A stretch of DNA of 64,000 bases from Ligula intestinalis (GCA_036362985.1 JAYGXS010000001.1:22537445-22601444), one strand, 5' to 3'; positions 23,033-34,590 are shown, numbered from the stretch's first letter. A program made the numbers and translations. Notes: generated by a model not told the origin, from the letters alone.

Positions 23033-23240
23033 CTTGGACCTTGCTGCGATGCTGTTCTGCGTCTCTACCGGTCAACTGGACGATTTTGACCGAGGTGGTG
23101 AGGGGTACTTTACCTTTCCACGTTGGGCCGCTATTAGTAAGAATGGACTTTGACCTCCAAAATACAGAAAGCCAAGAAGTTTGCCCTGAATTCACTTCTC
23201 TGGTCTCGCCGATCTGCAGGACTTTTAACCTTCCCAGTAG
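23033..23240 (+). repeat. Direct repeat R7, right copy
   Basis: Second copy of R7; see 21245-21440. It diverges from the left copy after TTTTAACCTTC. Confidence 0.7.
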
Positions 23241-23249
23241 AAATCTGTG

Positions 23250-24030
23250 TGTGTGGTTTCGTGAGCATTTTGGGAAATTAACTGATCTGTTATTCCTCCA
23301 ATGTAATCTGGAGACCTAGTTAAACTATAAAGCAAAAGCTCCATTCCAGGAGACGTGAAGCGTCTCATACAAAGTTAAAAAACAATCTCTGTGTCGGCTT
23401 TCCTAATACTCATCCACGGACACTAGTTTGAACTTGTCAAGGTAAGAAAATGCTTATGATTTTCAACGGGCAAAACAAGACAGTTATGTGGTCTGCAAAG
23501 CCTCACAGTCGTGAAATAGCAAGCTTTTGGTTTTTTTGATTGTACGCTGTCATGGGAAACCTTGGCAGAATCTGTAAATCTACTCAAAATGACCTTGGCC
23601 CCACCTAGCCCATTGTTTGATGTCGTCCTCTTAAAATTTAGTCTAACTGGTGACTTTACCTGCTTTAGGGAAGGTCAGATTTTGCTAAGAGTTGGTTTGA
23701 ATGTCGAAAACTGTCTTCACAGAAATAATCAAGTAGAGTACCCGCTATTCACGCGAATATTATCGGGCTGAATTATGTTTCAATGCTAAGGTAGCTTTTC
23801 ACAACTCTTGATCAGTCTTTCAACATACCTGGTAGTAACGGAGAGCAGCTTTCTGTTCGACATCAGAAAGGTGGCACAGAAAGTGCATCCAATGTTTTCG
23901 ATTGGGTAAATCTGAAATGCAAAATTTATACTTGAAACACATTTTGGTAAAAAAAATCATTTACTCCAAGTTTTCAAAACTTCAAACCATACTGACTACC
24001 CGAAAACACGTGGTGAACTATCGCCAATAG
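23250..24030. other. No gene recognised
   Basis: No coding frame with splice support and no clear repeat. Confidence 0.35.
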
Positions 24031-24031
24031 T

Positions 24032-24304
24032 TCAAAAAACTCGCATAAGGTGACGACTTCGTGATCCGCGAGCTGCTCGAGTCATTGTTCTCAAGTCCAT
24101 CAACGAGCACAATGAGCTGCCGTTTCTACATTCTATATTGAGACGCTGCCTGAGCAGGAGAATCAGTAACATGAGGAGGGCGCAGACCTCCAATACTTTG
24201 AATGGCAGCGAGCCACATATCTGTGTAATTAGCACGCCAGCATATAGCAAGGCTAGTGAAATTGCGGTAAGTAAAGACCCAAACGCGGATTGCCATACCA
24301 CCAT
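24032..24304 (-). CDS. Possible membrane-protein exon
   Basis: A 90-codon minus frame holds two hydrophobic segments (SLLTAISLALLYAGVLITQI and VLEVCALLMLLILLLRQRL), then a basic tail. The pattern would suit a two-pass membrane fragment. Against this, the opposite strand has a good donor (ATTGCG/GTAAGT) inside the same stretch, and no acceptor is clear. Function unknown. Confidence 0.3.
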   Translation of the reverse strand: MVVWQSAFGSLLTAISLALLYAGVLITQICGSLPFKVLEVCALLMLLILLLRQRLNIECRNGSSLCSLMDLRTMTRAARGSRSRHLMRVF

Positions 24305-24559
24305 CGCGTCAATTACGACCCTCAGCAGTTAGCCCGAGAGACGAGATGCTTTATTTATGTAATTATACTACTCAATGTTAGATAGTAGTTGTGTATGTTT
24401 ACTATTTACCGTTAACTGACGGCTACTCACTGTTCGCCCACAATCACGTGAACAACTACTGTTTGAATATTTCGACCGTATCGATGCATTTTTCGGTCAG
24501 TATGTCCCCAAAAGGGAGCTCAAAGGCGTTTGCCTATCTTTCCCCCAGTAAAACTGAAG

Positions 24560-24795
24560 TTAATCGTAGTATGGATATAGTAGGTTGGCTCCTATGGATC
24601 ATAAATACTACGCACATTGTGCCTCTGTCAGCCTTATCTGCGAACGTCTCTGAAGATGGGTTCGAACGAGAATCCGAAAAGTCAGCATTTGCCACTTCTT
24701 CTTCTGAACTGCTTGCTAGAATTCGCATGTTCGCTTCTATCAAGAACCTCTGGTGATTATTTTGGCATTTTTTATCTTTGTCGGCGAATCTTAGC
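24560..24795 (+). repeat. PLE-associated repeat fragment
   Basis: A hammerhead (24650-24683) followed by TTCTTCTGAACTGCTTGC and CGCATGTTCGCTTCTATC. The last block also follows the hammerhead relic at 34450 (CACATTTTCGCTTCTATCGG) and recurs at 52450 (CGCATGTTCGCTTGTATTGG). Confidence 0.55.
24650..24683 (+). ncRNA. PLE-type hammerhead motif, intact boxes
   Basis: CTGAAGA (24650-24656), stem II GGGTTC/GAATCC with a six-nt loop (24658-24675), GAAA (24676-24679), then AGTC where other copies have CGTC. Stem II pairs at all six positions (one G-T). Stem I is weak next to the core (two pairs). Confidence 0.6.
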
Positions 24796-25444
24796 TCAAA
24801 CACTGTTGGGATGAAACGAAATTTGAACTCCGGTTGGACCGCGGCCTCAATCTTGCCACCAGTTGTAGGCTGCCACCTTTAAACTTATGGATTTAATCGG
24901 ACTTCAGCATGGGTGTTTCGTATTGTGCTCTCATTCTCGGTTCAATCGTTCTGATTAATTTATTGTGCGTCCGACTTGGCGGCCGACTGGGCGTGACGTA
25001 GACTGCAACGTGAGGAAAAAGCCGAAGCCGCTTTCTTAAGAAGCAGGGTCTGAACCTATAGATTAAGAGGTGAGACACTTCAGCTTAAATACTTTGACGA
25101 CCAGTAGACTCGTGCGAACACTCTAGAGGTCGCCGATGATGGAAAAGTGGGCCAGCACTTTCCTTTATAGTTTTCTTCGTTTCTTCTGTTGTAAATAATT
25201 TCGTGATGCGGAGTGAATAGTTGTTAAGTTGCTGCTGCCATTGCAAAACAGAACTACCCACTTTCGTCAAAAATAATGGATAGATCAGCGCCTGTCGCGA
25301 TCATCTGACTCTGAATGTCAATACAACCGTTAGGCGAGATCCGTGCATATCGTTATGGCCTCTTGTATGGCATCTTGTATGTATTACTTTCCCAGTATAC
25401 CAGCACGTGAAATGCAGGTGAGGTCTGATCCACCTCCCTCACCT

Positions 25445-25605
25445 AAATCGCAAGTTGACGATGACTGAACGGATGTGACCTGGGAATTTGTTCTGCCAAA
25501 AGATGGTTGCCGGCCGGTCCAAGTACCAAGAATGAGAATTCCTTTTTGACATCAGAATGAGACCGTCTCAATGAAGCGTCCCTTTCAGAATTCCAGCAGA
25601 GGCTG
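25445..25605 (-). CDS. Possible exon, low confidence
   Basis: A minus frame reads LCWNSERDASLRRSHSDVKK then EFSFLVLGPAGNHLLAEQIP, between a plausible acceptor (GTTTTCCAG, near 25606) and a weak donor (CCCAG/GTCACA, near 25478). Composition is protein-like. Not linked by evidence to another exon. Confidence 0.2.
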
Positions 25606-25649
25606 GAAAACTTTACGGATGGGCAGATTTTTCTAAAATCTACAGACAT

Positions 25650-28600
25650 GCATGCTTAAGATGATTAAACGCGAAGGACGGTCTGTTTTCTCTCTGAAAA
25701 CCATTACTTAAATTCCTTGTTCCCCTGCGAACAATACAAATTTGACTCGGTTTGTCATGAGGAGTTCAGCTTTCATTGAATTTGAAGACAGTGTGTAGGA
25801 AAGCGAACTCTTTGCTCGGTTTGAGATTCTGAAGGTCTGGGATTCACATCGGTGAAAAAAACTTGGTTTGCAGGAATGCTATTAGGTGAAGCCGTGAAGC
25901 CTTTTGCAGTAGACGGCAGCCTAGTCTCTGGTGTGCAGCTGGAATTTCAAGCCACAAAACACTACCAGACGTACGTATCCCAGTGTGGACGGTCGAAGAG
26001 CAATTTGGATAACTGATAACTACCAATCAAAGGGATAACTCCTGGGGAAATATTTTAGGAATTTTTAAGATGGCGAGGTTTTCAAACGGTTTCAAAGAGA
26101 CCTAAGACCGGCAGTCATCATTTTCTGTTTTTGTGCGTTTTTATTACCATTTTTAAATGTCCCTTCTGCCTAAGACTGCTGTTCAAAGTTCACAAATGCA
26201 AGAAAGTAACTCACAAAATCCGACCTTATTACCCAAATTACGAACGCCACAACACTTGAAAATCAGTTATAAATGTCACGGCCTCTGTTAAAAAAACATT
26301 TCGGTGCAGCTATGAGTCAAATTTCTGAAAATAGCACTGTATGACTCGGAACCTTCAGTTCGCTTACGTTAGGTGAGTGCTTATATATCACGACGAATTT
26401 CTATGCAATATAGGGATCACTCGATACAATTTCAAGGCTCCGTAGTTGAACATTGCAAGGCATAGTTGACCGAAGTTAATATTATTTTCTTAATCAAAAG
26501 GTTTGCTTTCATGCTTCCCAGATGTTCATATAGGAGCCTTTCTTTAAAGTCTTGTGACCAAAGAAACCGCATTTTTCTCCAGAAATTTCTTACAGAAAAA
26601 GCTTACAGCAAATCAATGGAACTTTCGTTCCACAAAATTTAAGGAAGCCACCGCTTAAACAACATAATTTCAAGGAAGAACAATGTAGTCTGACGAAAGC
26701 GGAACCTCAACGACCAACCTTAGTGTGTTTGCTCTTTTCGTATGAACACACAAGTAGCAGCACTCAAAGTTGTGCCAAACTTTTCTAAACTTACTTGACA
26801 GAATTCGTCGAAGCCAACAGTAATTTCTCTCCTGGTCCGATTTTATAGCTGAAAGAAGAAATTAATTGGATTCAACGTTTTTTAATTATAGATTTTGTTA
26901 AAATGCACATGGGAATAAAATATCTTTAACATACCACGAGTAAATTGCCGGAAACCTCAAAATCAGGTCAAACAGCCGTTGCGAATTCGATGGAAATGCA
27001 TTTGGATTTTTCGAGATTTTGTAAAACATATTCTTTGATAAGGGGGTAAAGCTAAACGGCTGCAGCAAACTTTGACATTTTGCGACTTATAAGTGAAAGC
27101 GAAAGCCTCCAGATAATGTCAAAATATACTTTGATGCATTTCATAATATACATACATCTGTCTACTGAAGCTTTACAAGTAGAACATTCTTTTGAATTCA
27201 CTTTATTACACCATCGTTTCGCAACGAGCCTAAGGGCCTGATCGCAAGCGCACCCATTCCACGAAATCGACCTGTCCCTAAGTTCATTAAATTGAACATA
27301 ACAAACTTAGGTGAATTCACCTCATTCGTGCCTGTCAACGTACTTAGACACGTTGGACTTTCATCTTTTTGAGTGAACACGTGCCCAAGTCATTTTTTCA
27401 TTTTATTCGAGACACCTGCATTCCCCCTCCCCTGGCATCGAAGTGTCTTGAAGTGTCGGAGAAAAATCAATGATAAGCTCAAAGAACCATGTCCAAACAC
27501 CAAACATTTAACGTTTCCCGGACATGCTACAGCTACTGGAGTCGACCTAGTGGTATAATAACGCTTTGAAGGCAATAACCTGTTGTTAGTAGAAATAAGA
27601 CATGCCGTTGTATAAATTGCCTCGGCACAGCTTTTTACACCCAAAGGTCCTAGAAAGTTATCAGTAGCAATTCAGCTCAAAAATTACCACTTCAATAACC
27701 TGTAAAAAAGCATCAACCGATCTAGGAAAATATTCACCTCAGCATTAGCAGCTTTACGCTAGGCGTGTGAAGGAGTGTGCAGTTATGCCACTTTTGTCTT
27801 CTACTTTTCTGACTATTCGTCCTTTTGGACTTAAGACATAAGCTCCCGGTCACACGTTGGCAGAGGATAAGCTTGCGTGTGGGGCTGGCTAATAGATCCC
27901 CTTAATTGCCGCCTCCTCGCTTGCTGTTATTACCTCTAAGGACGCGTTTCTGTACGACTTTAATAGCTCAGGAATATACACAAACAGCTCCAGTGATCGA
28001 CCAGCCCTCTTTCTCAATCAGATGGTCACGAAGGTGTACTTAAGGGAGGATAAAATATCACCAAATGCGCAGCCTAATGCGAAGACAGTTCAGACACAGC
28101 AGGATGTAAACGCTCAAATCTGCGTCGTTTGGGCTGCCGGCACAAGCCGTAATTGACAAAAGAATACTGCTTTAATAGTATGTTTTCGTTGATTGAGTTG
28201 CAGTGCTCTAATTAGTTCAAATATATTTTAGAGGAAAGGTAAGCAAAAGTATTGCTGCCTTTTGAATACACAAAGAAAGAGTGTATTTAAGGTTGCAAAA
28301 AACGGTTTCCAATCGCTAAATATTCGTGAGCTCAATCTGCCGTAGTGTTTGCATTTAGGGCATTCAGTCTACAATATGTATGCTTTCTCTGTAGAAAAAA
28401 ATCATACAAACCTCTTAACCATTAAAAAGATGTCATCTAGTGCTCATACATATTCCATTCAATGTGGGTCATGGCCTCAAATTTATGAAGAGCTTTAACA
28501 AACGACCAGATACCATGCCATTTGAGTTTAGATTGTAGGCTCTGAAAAAGTATCATATGTGGAAACTTCTATGAAACCTAAAGGTAGTCCTTCCTGGAGC

Positions 28601-29600
28601 AGAAAATGCAAAGAAGGCATGATTAGACGCAAAATGAGTACGATGGGAAATATTCTTGTGCATGTTTCGCATAAATCATACTTTGATTTATAAGAAAAAG
28701 GAAAATTGATAGGTGGCTTGCTTTTGGGGGGTGCGTTTTTTGCAGACAGTCAATCGGAAGTACACACAAAAGCCGGCATCCTTACGGGTCAAAAATACTA
28801 TGCGCTTATGCCGCACGATGATCGATATTACAATCGCATTTAATTAATCTTTCCTAATGGAAAACGCATCTAAGGAATTCGGTTAACGTTTCCTTGATCG
28901 GCCACTCTAGGTAAGCAACCGAGCATGGTGAAGTGGTTTCATAATTTCTACACATACTCCTTGCATGCCCAATTCTGATAGGTTGGCATGTGCGTAAAAA
29001 AATCTATAACGCACGACCCAGCGCACGTGCTGCAATAAAACTGACCACTAAACAGACGTTCTGTCCAAAACTCCTCTTGCCCTTATTTTTTCCTGAAAGG
29101 TGTCTGTTAAAAGTAAAGAGCGATTTGAAATGTACAGTTTATTGCCTAACTCAGGAAATATCAAGATCTAAATTTGTGGAGTTGGTTTAGCACACATTTA
29201 AGCCTACTATTTTTGTTCACCTAATTGATTGGAGGCGCAAATGCTGCTTAGTAATAAGAGCTCACTTCAGATCAGGGTACTGAAGGAAAAATGGACAGTT
29301 TTTGGCAAAATCCAACGTTGCTCGATTTCCAGGGCATTTCATAGGCTTTTGAATTCTAATGATCAAAACTCTGGTTAATAAAGGGTAGAAAAGTTTTAAT
29401 TATACCTTTTTCGAGAACGAAAAATTCTGTTTTGCGTTCATGAAAATCAGATGAATGCAAATGTCTGAAATCGCACCGTCTTCGGATAAATAAGGAGGTA
29501 TTAAGTTTAAAAAATGCATTTAAACACAGTCATAAACTTGCTCGGTTGTAAGTTTATTACCACGCCGATAGCAGGGACCGTAAACAAACATATATGTTGA
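25650..29600. other. Long stretch with no recognised gene
   Basis: About 4 kb of AT-rich unique-looking sequence. ORFs are short, and I found no splice-bounded coding stretch, tRNA-like box or hammerhead. Confidence 0.4.
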
Positions 29601-29608
29601 CTTCCTTA

Positions 29609-29624
29609 ATATATATATATATAT
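29609..29624. repeat. (AT)n microsatellite
   Basis: Short AT run directly beside the 3' end of repeat D; such runs are its usual neighbour here (also at 33531). Confidence 0.85.
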
Positions 29625-29629
29625 TTATT

Positions 29630-29965
29630 CACTCAGAAATGTGCGAACACCGATCATATGGGCTTCCGAACTAAACAGAGTTCGTGTGGTAGTCAGAGGT
29701 CCCCAACGGGTGACTGCCTGCCAGGCCGATTCCGGCCAAGTCATAATAGCAGTAAGGGAGGTATGACAGCATTTGGTGGTAACTTGATACAGAACTGTTT
29801 CGGGCTTATTAGCCTTCATCAGCCAAGCATAACCCTGAACACCAGCTGGTCGGACAGCACAAACAAACGCACTTACAGACGGCGCAGTTGGTCCACCACT
29901 GGTGTCTATCAGATGGGTCATAAGCACTTCATCGAACCGCAGTTCATCAGCGCCTCGCCACCTGC
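29630..29965 (-). repeat. Repeat D with hammerhead, minus copy
   Basis: About 330 nt, matching 33845-34195 (plus) and, in part, 33575-33835 (minus). On the minus strand it starts GGTGGCGAGGCGCTGATGAA with a B-box-like CGGTTCGATGAAG, has the hammerhead in mid-body (29783-29827) and ends TTCGCACATTTCTGAGTG next to an AT run. It is probably a SINE-like nonautonomous element. Confidence 0.75.
29783..29827 (-). ncRNA. Type-I hammerhead ribozyme motif (repeat D), complete
   Basis: Minus strand: stem I CTTGG (29827-29823) with TCAAG (29787-29783, one U-G pair); CTGATGA; stem II GGCT/AGCC with an AATA loop; GAAA; stem III ACAG/CTGT with a TT loop; and a GTA cleavage triplet. All three helices and all conserved boxes are present, so this is the best-formed ribozyme in the window. 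The 10.1/11.1 pair is A/C. Confidence 0.82.
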
Positions 29966-30324
29966 AATTTATTTATATGTTTGAACACCCATGACATGCC
30001 GTCATTTTTCTTTGTCACGCGGTATGCGACAGATGTTCAAAGAATTTTTATTTGCAGTTGACTATGAACGAATGTGGGAGCTTGCAAACGAATGCCTGCC
30101 ACATCGGACGTTAGCAACTATTTTTAGAATAAGGAAGATCACTAGGTGATACAATATTCATAACACAAATATGCTCAGAGGTAAACAAGGTAGACCAAAA
30201 CGGTTGATAAGTAAACAAGACGACGATTTTATTCTGCCTATACAAAAAAGTATCCTTTTATGCTCATTAAGACTATTCACGGGGAATATCTGTCGATGTT
30301 CTCCTTAAATCTTGCTCTTGTCAA

Positions 30325-31649
30325 TTAGCTCCTGGCTTGGCACACCTTATTGATTTATCTTTCATGGAGTCCAAGATTCCTGACGGCTTTCGTTCATTCA
30401 AAATCTTTCCTATCACGAAAAAACACTTAAACGGGTCCCAAATCCTTTCGCCCAATTGCCTGCTCTTCTGCACTCTTCAAACTTACAGAACGAGCAGCTT
30501 TGGACATTATAAAGCCATTTTCATCCAGTTTTTCTGATCCCTTGCAGTTTGCGTATAAGGCTAGGCGTAGTACACTAGATGCTGTTGCTCTGGTAGTCCA
30601 CTCTGCTCTTAGAGACTTGGACAAGGGATGTTGTTCATACGCATGTGCCTTTTTTGACTACTCCTCAGCCTTCAAGACGATACCGCGAAATCTTCTTCTT
30701 GATGAAATCTCTGCATGCGGCTCTCCTGGCTGGGCCGCCTCTTGGCTAGAGGACTACTTTAATTCCCGCACCCAATTCATTCAGAGCGGAAAGCGAAAAT
30801 TCACGATCCTTCCCAACAATTGTGGAGTTCTGCAGGGGTCTATATTATCCCCTCATCTTTTTCCCCCATACTGATGACCTACGATCTCCAAACGCATGTT
30901 TGTTTGTCAAATATGCTGACGACATGGTTGTCGGCCATCCTCTCAAAAGCCAGACCCATCTTCAAACACTGAAGGATGGATTGGACCATTTCACAGCATG
31001 GTCGTCAGAAAATGGCCTTTTACTTCATGAGTGGAAGTCAGTCCAGAGTATATTCAGGCTGCGACCCTCCTCCCCTCCTGAAACCATCGACTTTTTGCCC
31101 AACAATGTATCCTCCTTCCGATACCTTGGTGTAAAAATAGCTTCCAACCTCTCATTTACTCTTCATATTGAAGACCTTTTTATTAAAACCCGCAAACTTT
31201 TATATTATATCCGCCGCTTGCGTTCTTATCGCACCCCGCAAGCCCTCATCTGGCGCTTTATAGACGCTTGTATCCTCCCCTTCCTCATTCTTTACTGCTC
31301 TCCAGTAACCTTTCCAGCACTACTCAAAAAAGACTTTATTATTATCAAACGTATTCTCCGCATGCTCTCTTCAGCTGCCGGCTATTCCTATGCTTTTTTA
31401 GCTGACCTTGTAATTCAGCGACATTTCAAATCGGTCAAGAATTTCGTGGACCGTATTCTTAGTGATGACGCTCACCCTCTCCACTCCGAACTAATGGCTG
31501 CGAAGTCTTCTCGTACGACGCGCCCAAACTTCCGACACATGACATGTCGTACATCAGCCTACCAGAACTCGATACTCCCATTTTTAGCACGCTTCCTCAT
31601 GTGTGAAGAAATGGAAATTGAGAAGCTGAAGGCCGACCTGACTACATAA
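30325..31649 (+). pseudogene. CR1/L2-like LINE reverse transcriptase
   Basis: A non-LTR reverse transcriptase read in at least three frames. In order: KIPDGFRSFKIFPITKK, FRPIACSSALFKL, FAYKARRSTLDAV, motif A FFDYSSAFKTIP, motif B GVLQGSILSPHLF, a frameshift near 30850, motif C FVKYADDMV, then FRYLGVKIASNL and a C-terminal RTSAYQNSILPFLARFL. The ORF ends EKLKADLTT. The catalytic YADD is kept, but the 5' part (endonuclease) is missing and frames are broken, so the copy is not autonomous. Assignment to CR1/L2 rests on the SSAF/LQGS/YADD pattern and the C-terminal NSILPF motif. Confidence 0.88.
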
Positions 31650-31790
31650 CTGATGTGGTAACCGTATCGACTTCTTACTTTGAGTTTCCTGTGATCTTTG
31701 ACAATTTAATCTTGCCTTTTTGGACCCGTTAAATTACTTTAGCTCTTGCTCTCCGTGAATGGAGCCATTTTTGGCTGAAAGTTTGATATT
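31650..31790 (+). repeat. LINE 3' untranslated end
   Basis: Contains GCTCTCCGTGAATGGAGCC (31748-31766) followed by a T-run. The same block ends the copies at 808 and 55388. CTCC/GGAG can pair around GTGAAT, a probable 3' recognition hairpin for the element's reverse transcriptase (inferred). Confidence 0.7.
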
Positions 31791-32127
31791 ATCAGCAAAA
31801 TAGAGATCTCATCATCCTCTAAGAAGATAATTAAGGAAGAGGATGCAGGAATTTGAACCACACCAGTAAAATGCTGCAATTAAGCCGTTTTTAGTAGACA
31901 GCGTATACGAGCACGTTTTTCTTTGCCAAGAAGTACATTAACAAACGGCCCTCATTCTGGAAGTGCATCCACTTCTTATTTTTAGTAAGCTTGCGACGTC
32001 AACACACGTGAGCGTAGGGGTAAAGAACTTTCCAAAAATAACGCACTGCGTCGACGGCAACCTTCAAGAACTGTCAATGACTGATGGTGTAGATGGGTAT
32101 TAAATTCGGAATGCCGCCAATTTGACG

Positions 32128-32572
32128 GTTGACTATGGTCATTATCAACAGCAAGGTGTTCCTTGACATCCTTAAGGATGCCTTCGGTTATAACGCCATT
32201 TACAGATGCCGAGTGGGCACTGTAGTTTTACAGAATACTGCTCTACTACAGTGCTCCAAAGACATTGAAATTTGATAACGCTTACAATTGTAATCTTACT
32301 TTTTAGACAACAACCACCCCATCCGCATACGGCCTCCAATTTATTTTTATTTCTGCCAATAGTCCGGATCTCAATCCTGTTGAAAAGCTTTTTTCTAATA
32401 TCAAAAATGTGACGTGAGGCAAATGATAACCTTTTTTATGCAATAGCAAATTGATCATGTGCTGAATGATTATATTCAAAAAACCACTATAGACAACCTA
32501 GCTATCTCCATGCCTGACAGGGTCAATAACGTTTTACACGTACATGGACAGTCCGCAAAGTATCAATCGCAT
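32128..32572 (+). pseudogene. Tc1/mariner-type transposase remnant
   Basis: A plus-strand reading in pieces: VIINSKVFLDILKDAF, then VLQNTALLQCSKD (degraded from the QDNAPxHxSK region, catalytic Asp lost), then ISANSPDLNPVEKLFSNIKN, the hallmark SPDLNPxE motif of IS630-Tc1-mariner transposases. It ends NLAISMPDRVNNVLHVHG. Stops separate the blocks. No terminal inverted repeats were recognised. Dead copy. Confidence 0.82.
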
Positions 32573-32599
32573 TTATTCATCATTTTTGGCGCTCCTCTT

Positions 32600-33525
32600 C
32601 CCTAAACATCCTTATATTTAATCTTAGACCAGTGAGTACAAATAAATGCATTATCCGATATTCAACTTTTAAAGATTATTAGTTACTTTTATGTAAGCGA
32701 ATGGTCATCCTTAAGCCTTCTTTTTAAGAACGGTTAGTTGTTTACTGTTGTAACGCAACGAGAACTAATTGCGCGCAAGAAGGAATTTTCTTGCCAATCT
32801 CATGCGATTTCATGTGAAAGGCAATCAAGTGTAAGATGAGAATATAGATCTTCGATCAGGGCAGGCCATGGATATCCGACCAAAAAGAGGCGAAACCTTT
32901 TAAATAGACTCAGTTCCACGTCTATCCTGCTTCCTTTACCAGAAATTTAAAGAAGTAAAATACAGAAGACCGCGCACATTACTAAAAAACCCCTGGTTGA
33001 AACTGGTCATCCTGTGGGCCCCTAAGAATCCTTCTGAATGCTTGTTCGAACAGGAACAACTCGTAACGTGCGCTTCCTGGAAGCGGTTTATACACGACGA
33101 GTGAAACACGACCTATACAAACAGTTCAGGCACGTGGTTAACCTAATTCTGCTTCTATAACCTCAAGTTTGTAATTCTAAAAATTTCTTGCCCCGCCGTT
33201 GCTACATTAAAAATTTCCCTTCACTTCGGCTCCCTGTGCTTGTGTTTTAATTTGTTAATTCTATTCACTGGCCTACGTAGCCAAACCCCATGATTTTATG
33301 GTATTTTTAGTGATTTTTTTCTGTCTGATTTTAGCTTTGCTGCATTTTCCCATCCGTTGTTGATTTTATGCAATGGCAGATTGCATTGATATACCGCTAT
33401 AGAATCAATGTTTTTAGCTAGTATCTGGGCTGCCAGAATAGTAAATAACAACATCAATGTTCAATATTGTCTGCAGCTTGTGTATATTACGCGGTTATCT
33501 TGCAGTGGCTGAAAATGGACTTTGG
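32600..33525. other. No gene recognised
   Basis: No coding frame or repeat identified. Confidence 0.35.
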
Positions 33526-33527
33526 CC

Positions 33528-33530
<3 letters not shown>

Positions 33531-33573
<43 letters not shown>
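33531..33573. repeat. (AT)n microsatellite
   Basis: About 21 uninterrupted AT units, next to the minus copy of repeat D. Confidence 0.95.
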
Positions 33574-33574
<1 letters not shown>

Positions 33575-33838
33575 CAGTGTGTGGGGTATGACAGAAGCTG
33601 AGGGTAATTTGATACAGAACTCTTTCGGGCTTATTAACCTTAATCAGCCAAGCATAACCCTGAAAACCAGCTGATCGGACAACACAAATGAACGCACTTA
33701 CAGATGGCGCAGTTGATGCACCACTGGAGTCTATCAGATGGCAGGCGGTCATCCGTTGGGGTCCTCTGACCACCACATGAACTTTGTTTAGTTCAGAAGC
33801 CTATTCGATCGGTGTTCGCACATTTCTGAGTGAATATA
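33575..33838 (-). repeat. Repeat D, partial minus copy
   Basis: The hammerhead half is minus-oriented (33608-33652, box CTGATTA). The remainder from about 33738 reads in plus orientation (GGCAGGCGGTCATCCG, TTTAGTTCAGAAGCC). It is therefore a chimera of two orientations. Confidence 0.65.
33608..33652 (-). ncRNA. Hammerhead relic (repeat D)
   Basis: Minus: CTTGG, CTGATTA (G8 changed), stem II GGTT/AGCC, GAAA, and stem III weakened to AGAG/CTGT. Probably inactive. Confidence 0.55.
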
Positions 33839-33844
33839 TACCTG

Positions 33845-34200
33845 ATCTGCAGTGGCAGCAAATGGCAGGTGGCGAGGCGCTGATGAACTGCGGTTCGATG
33901 AAGTACTAATTACCCATCTGATAGACTCCAGTGGTGGACCAACTGCGCCGTCTGTAAGTCCATTTGTTTGTGTTGTCCGATCAGCTGGTTTTCACGGTTG
34001 TGCTTGGCTGCTGAAGGTTAATAAGCCCGAAACAGTTCTGTATCAAGCTACCCTCAGATTCTCTCATAACCTACTGACTGCTATTATGACTTGGCCGGCA
34101 TCGGCCTGGCAGGCGGTCACCCGCTGGGGACCTCTGACCACCACACGAACTTTGTTTAGTTCGGAAGCCCATATGATCGGTTTTCGCACATTTCTGCGTA
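33845..34200 (+). repeat. Repeat D, full plus copy
   Basis: Runs from GGCAGGTGGCGAGGCGCTGA to TTCGCACATTTCTGCG, then a short TATATA run. Opposite in orientation to 29630-29965. Confidence 0.75.
34003..34047 (+). ncRNA. Hammerhead motif (repeat D), one core change
   Basis: Stem I CTTGG/TCAAG, box CTGCTGA (A6 changed to C), stem II GGTT/AGCC, GAAA, stem III ACAG/CTGT and triplet GTA. Helices are kept; the core substitution probably kills activity. Confidence 0.65.
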
Positions 34201-34434
34201 TATATATAGCAACCGAGAAGTCAACGCGAACATGGCAACCGCAATTTGCACCTCAAGGGGAAGGTGTGAACGTGACATGACGTCGGTCGGCCCCAACCTA
34301 CGAACGATGCGCACCCGATCAATGGCAATTATCCCACCAACGCCACCACCCCCGGATAAGACGAGCCCGCAGCCGTATGACAACAGTCAGCCCAATGCCT
34401 AGCTAAATTTTACCTATAAATACTGTGAACGTTC

Positions 34435-34590
34435 GTGCATTTACTACCTTTGACAATGGAAGCTTGTCTGATTCCGAAACGTCAGGACATTAAATCCTTG
34501 GTTCCTGTGATCGCCTTGCCTTCTCAATTATGTCCAGGAACACACATTTTCGCTTCTATCGGCAATATATATATATATATATATACATAT
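34435..34590 (+). repeat. PLE-associated repeat with hammerhead relic
   Basis: TTGACAA ... ATTCCGAAACGTCAGGAC (34450-34487) is a plus-strand hammerhead relic. It is followed by CTTCTCAATTATGTCCAGG and CGCTTCTATCGG and an AT microsatellite (34565-34584). Confidence 0.6.

Noticed and set aside
29625..29984. 100-108 codon ORFs on both strands
   Set aside because: Lie wholly within repeat D.
33865..33905. CTGATGAACTGCGG at the start of repeat D as a second ribozyme
   Set aside because: It is the A/B-box region of the repeat; no GAAA box or stem II.
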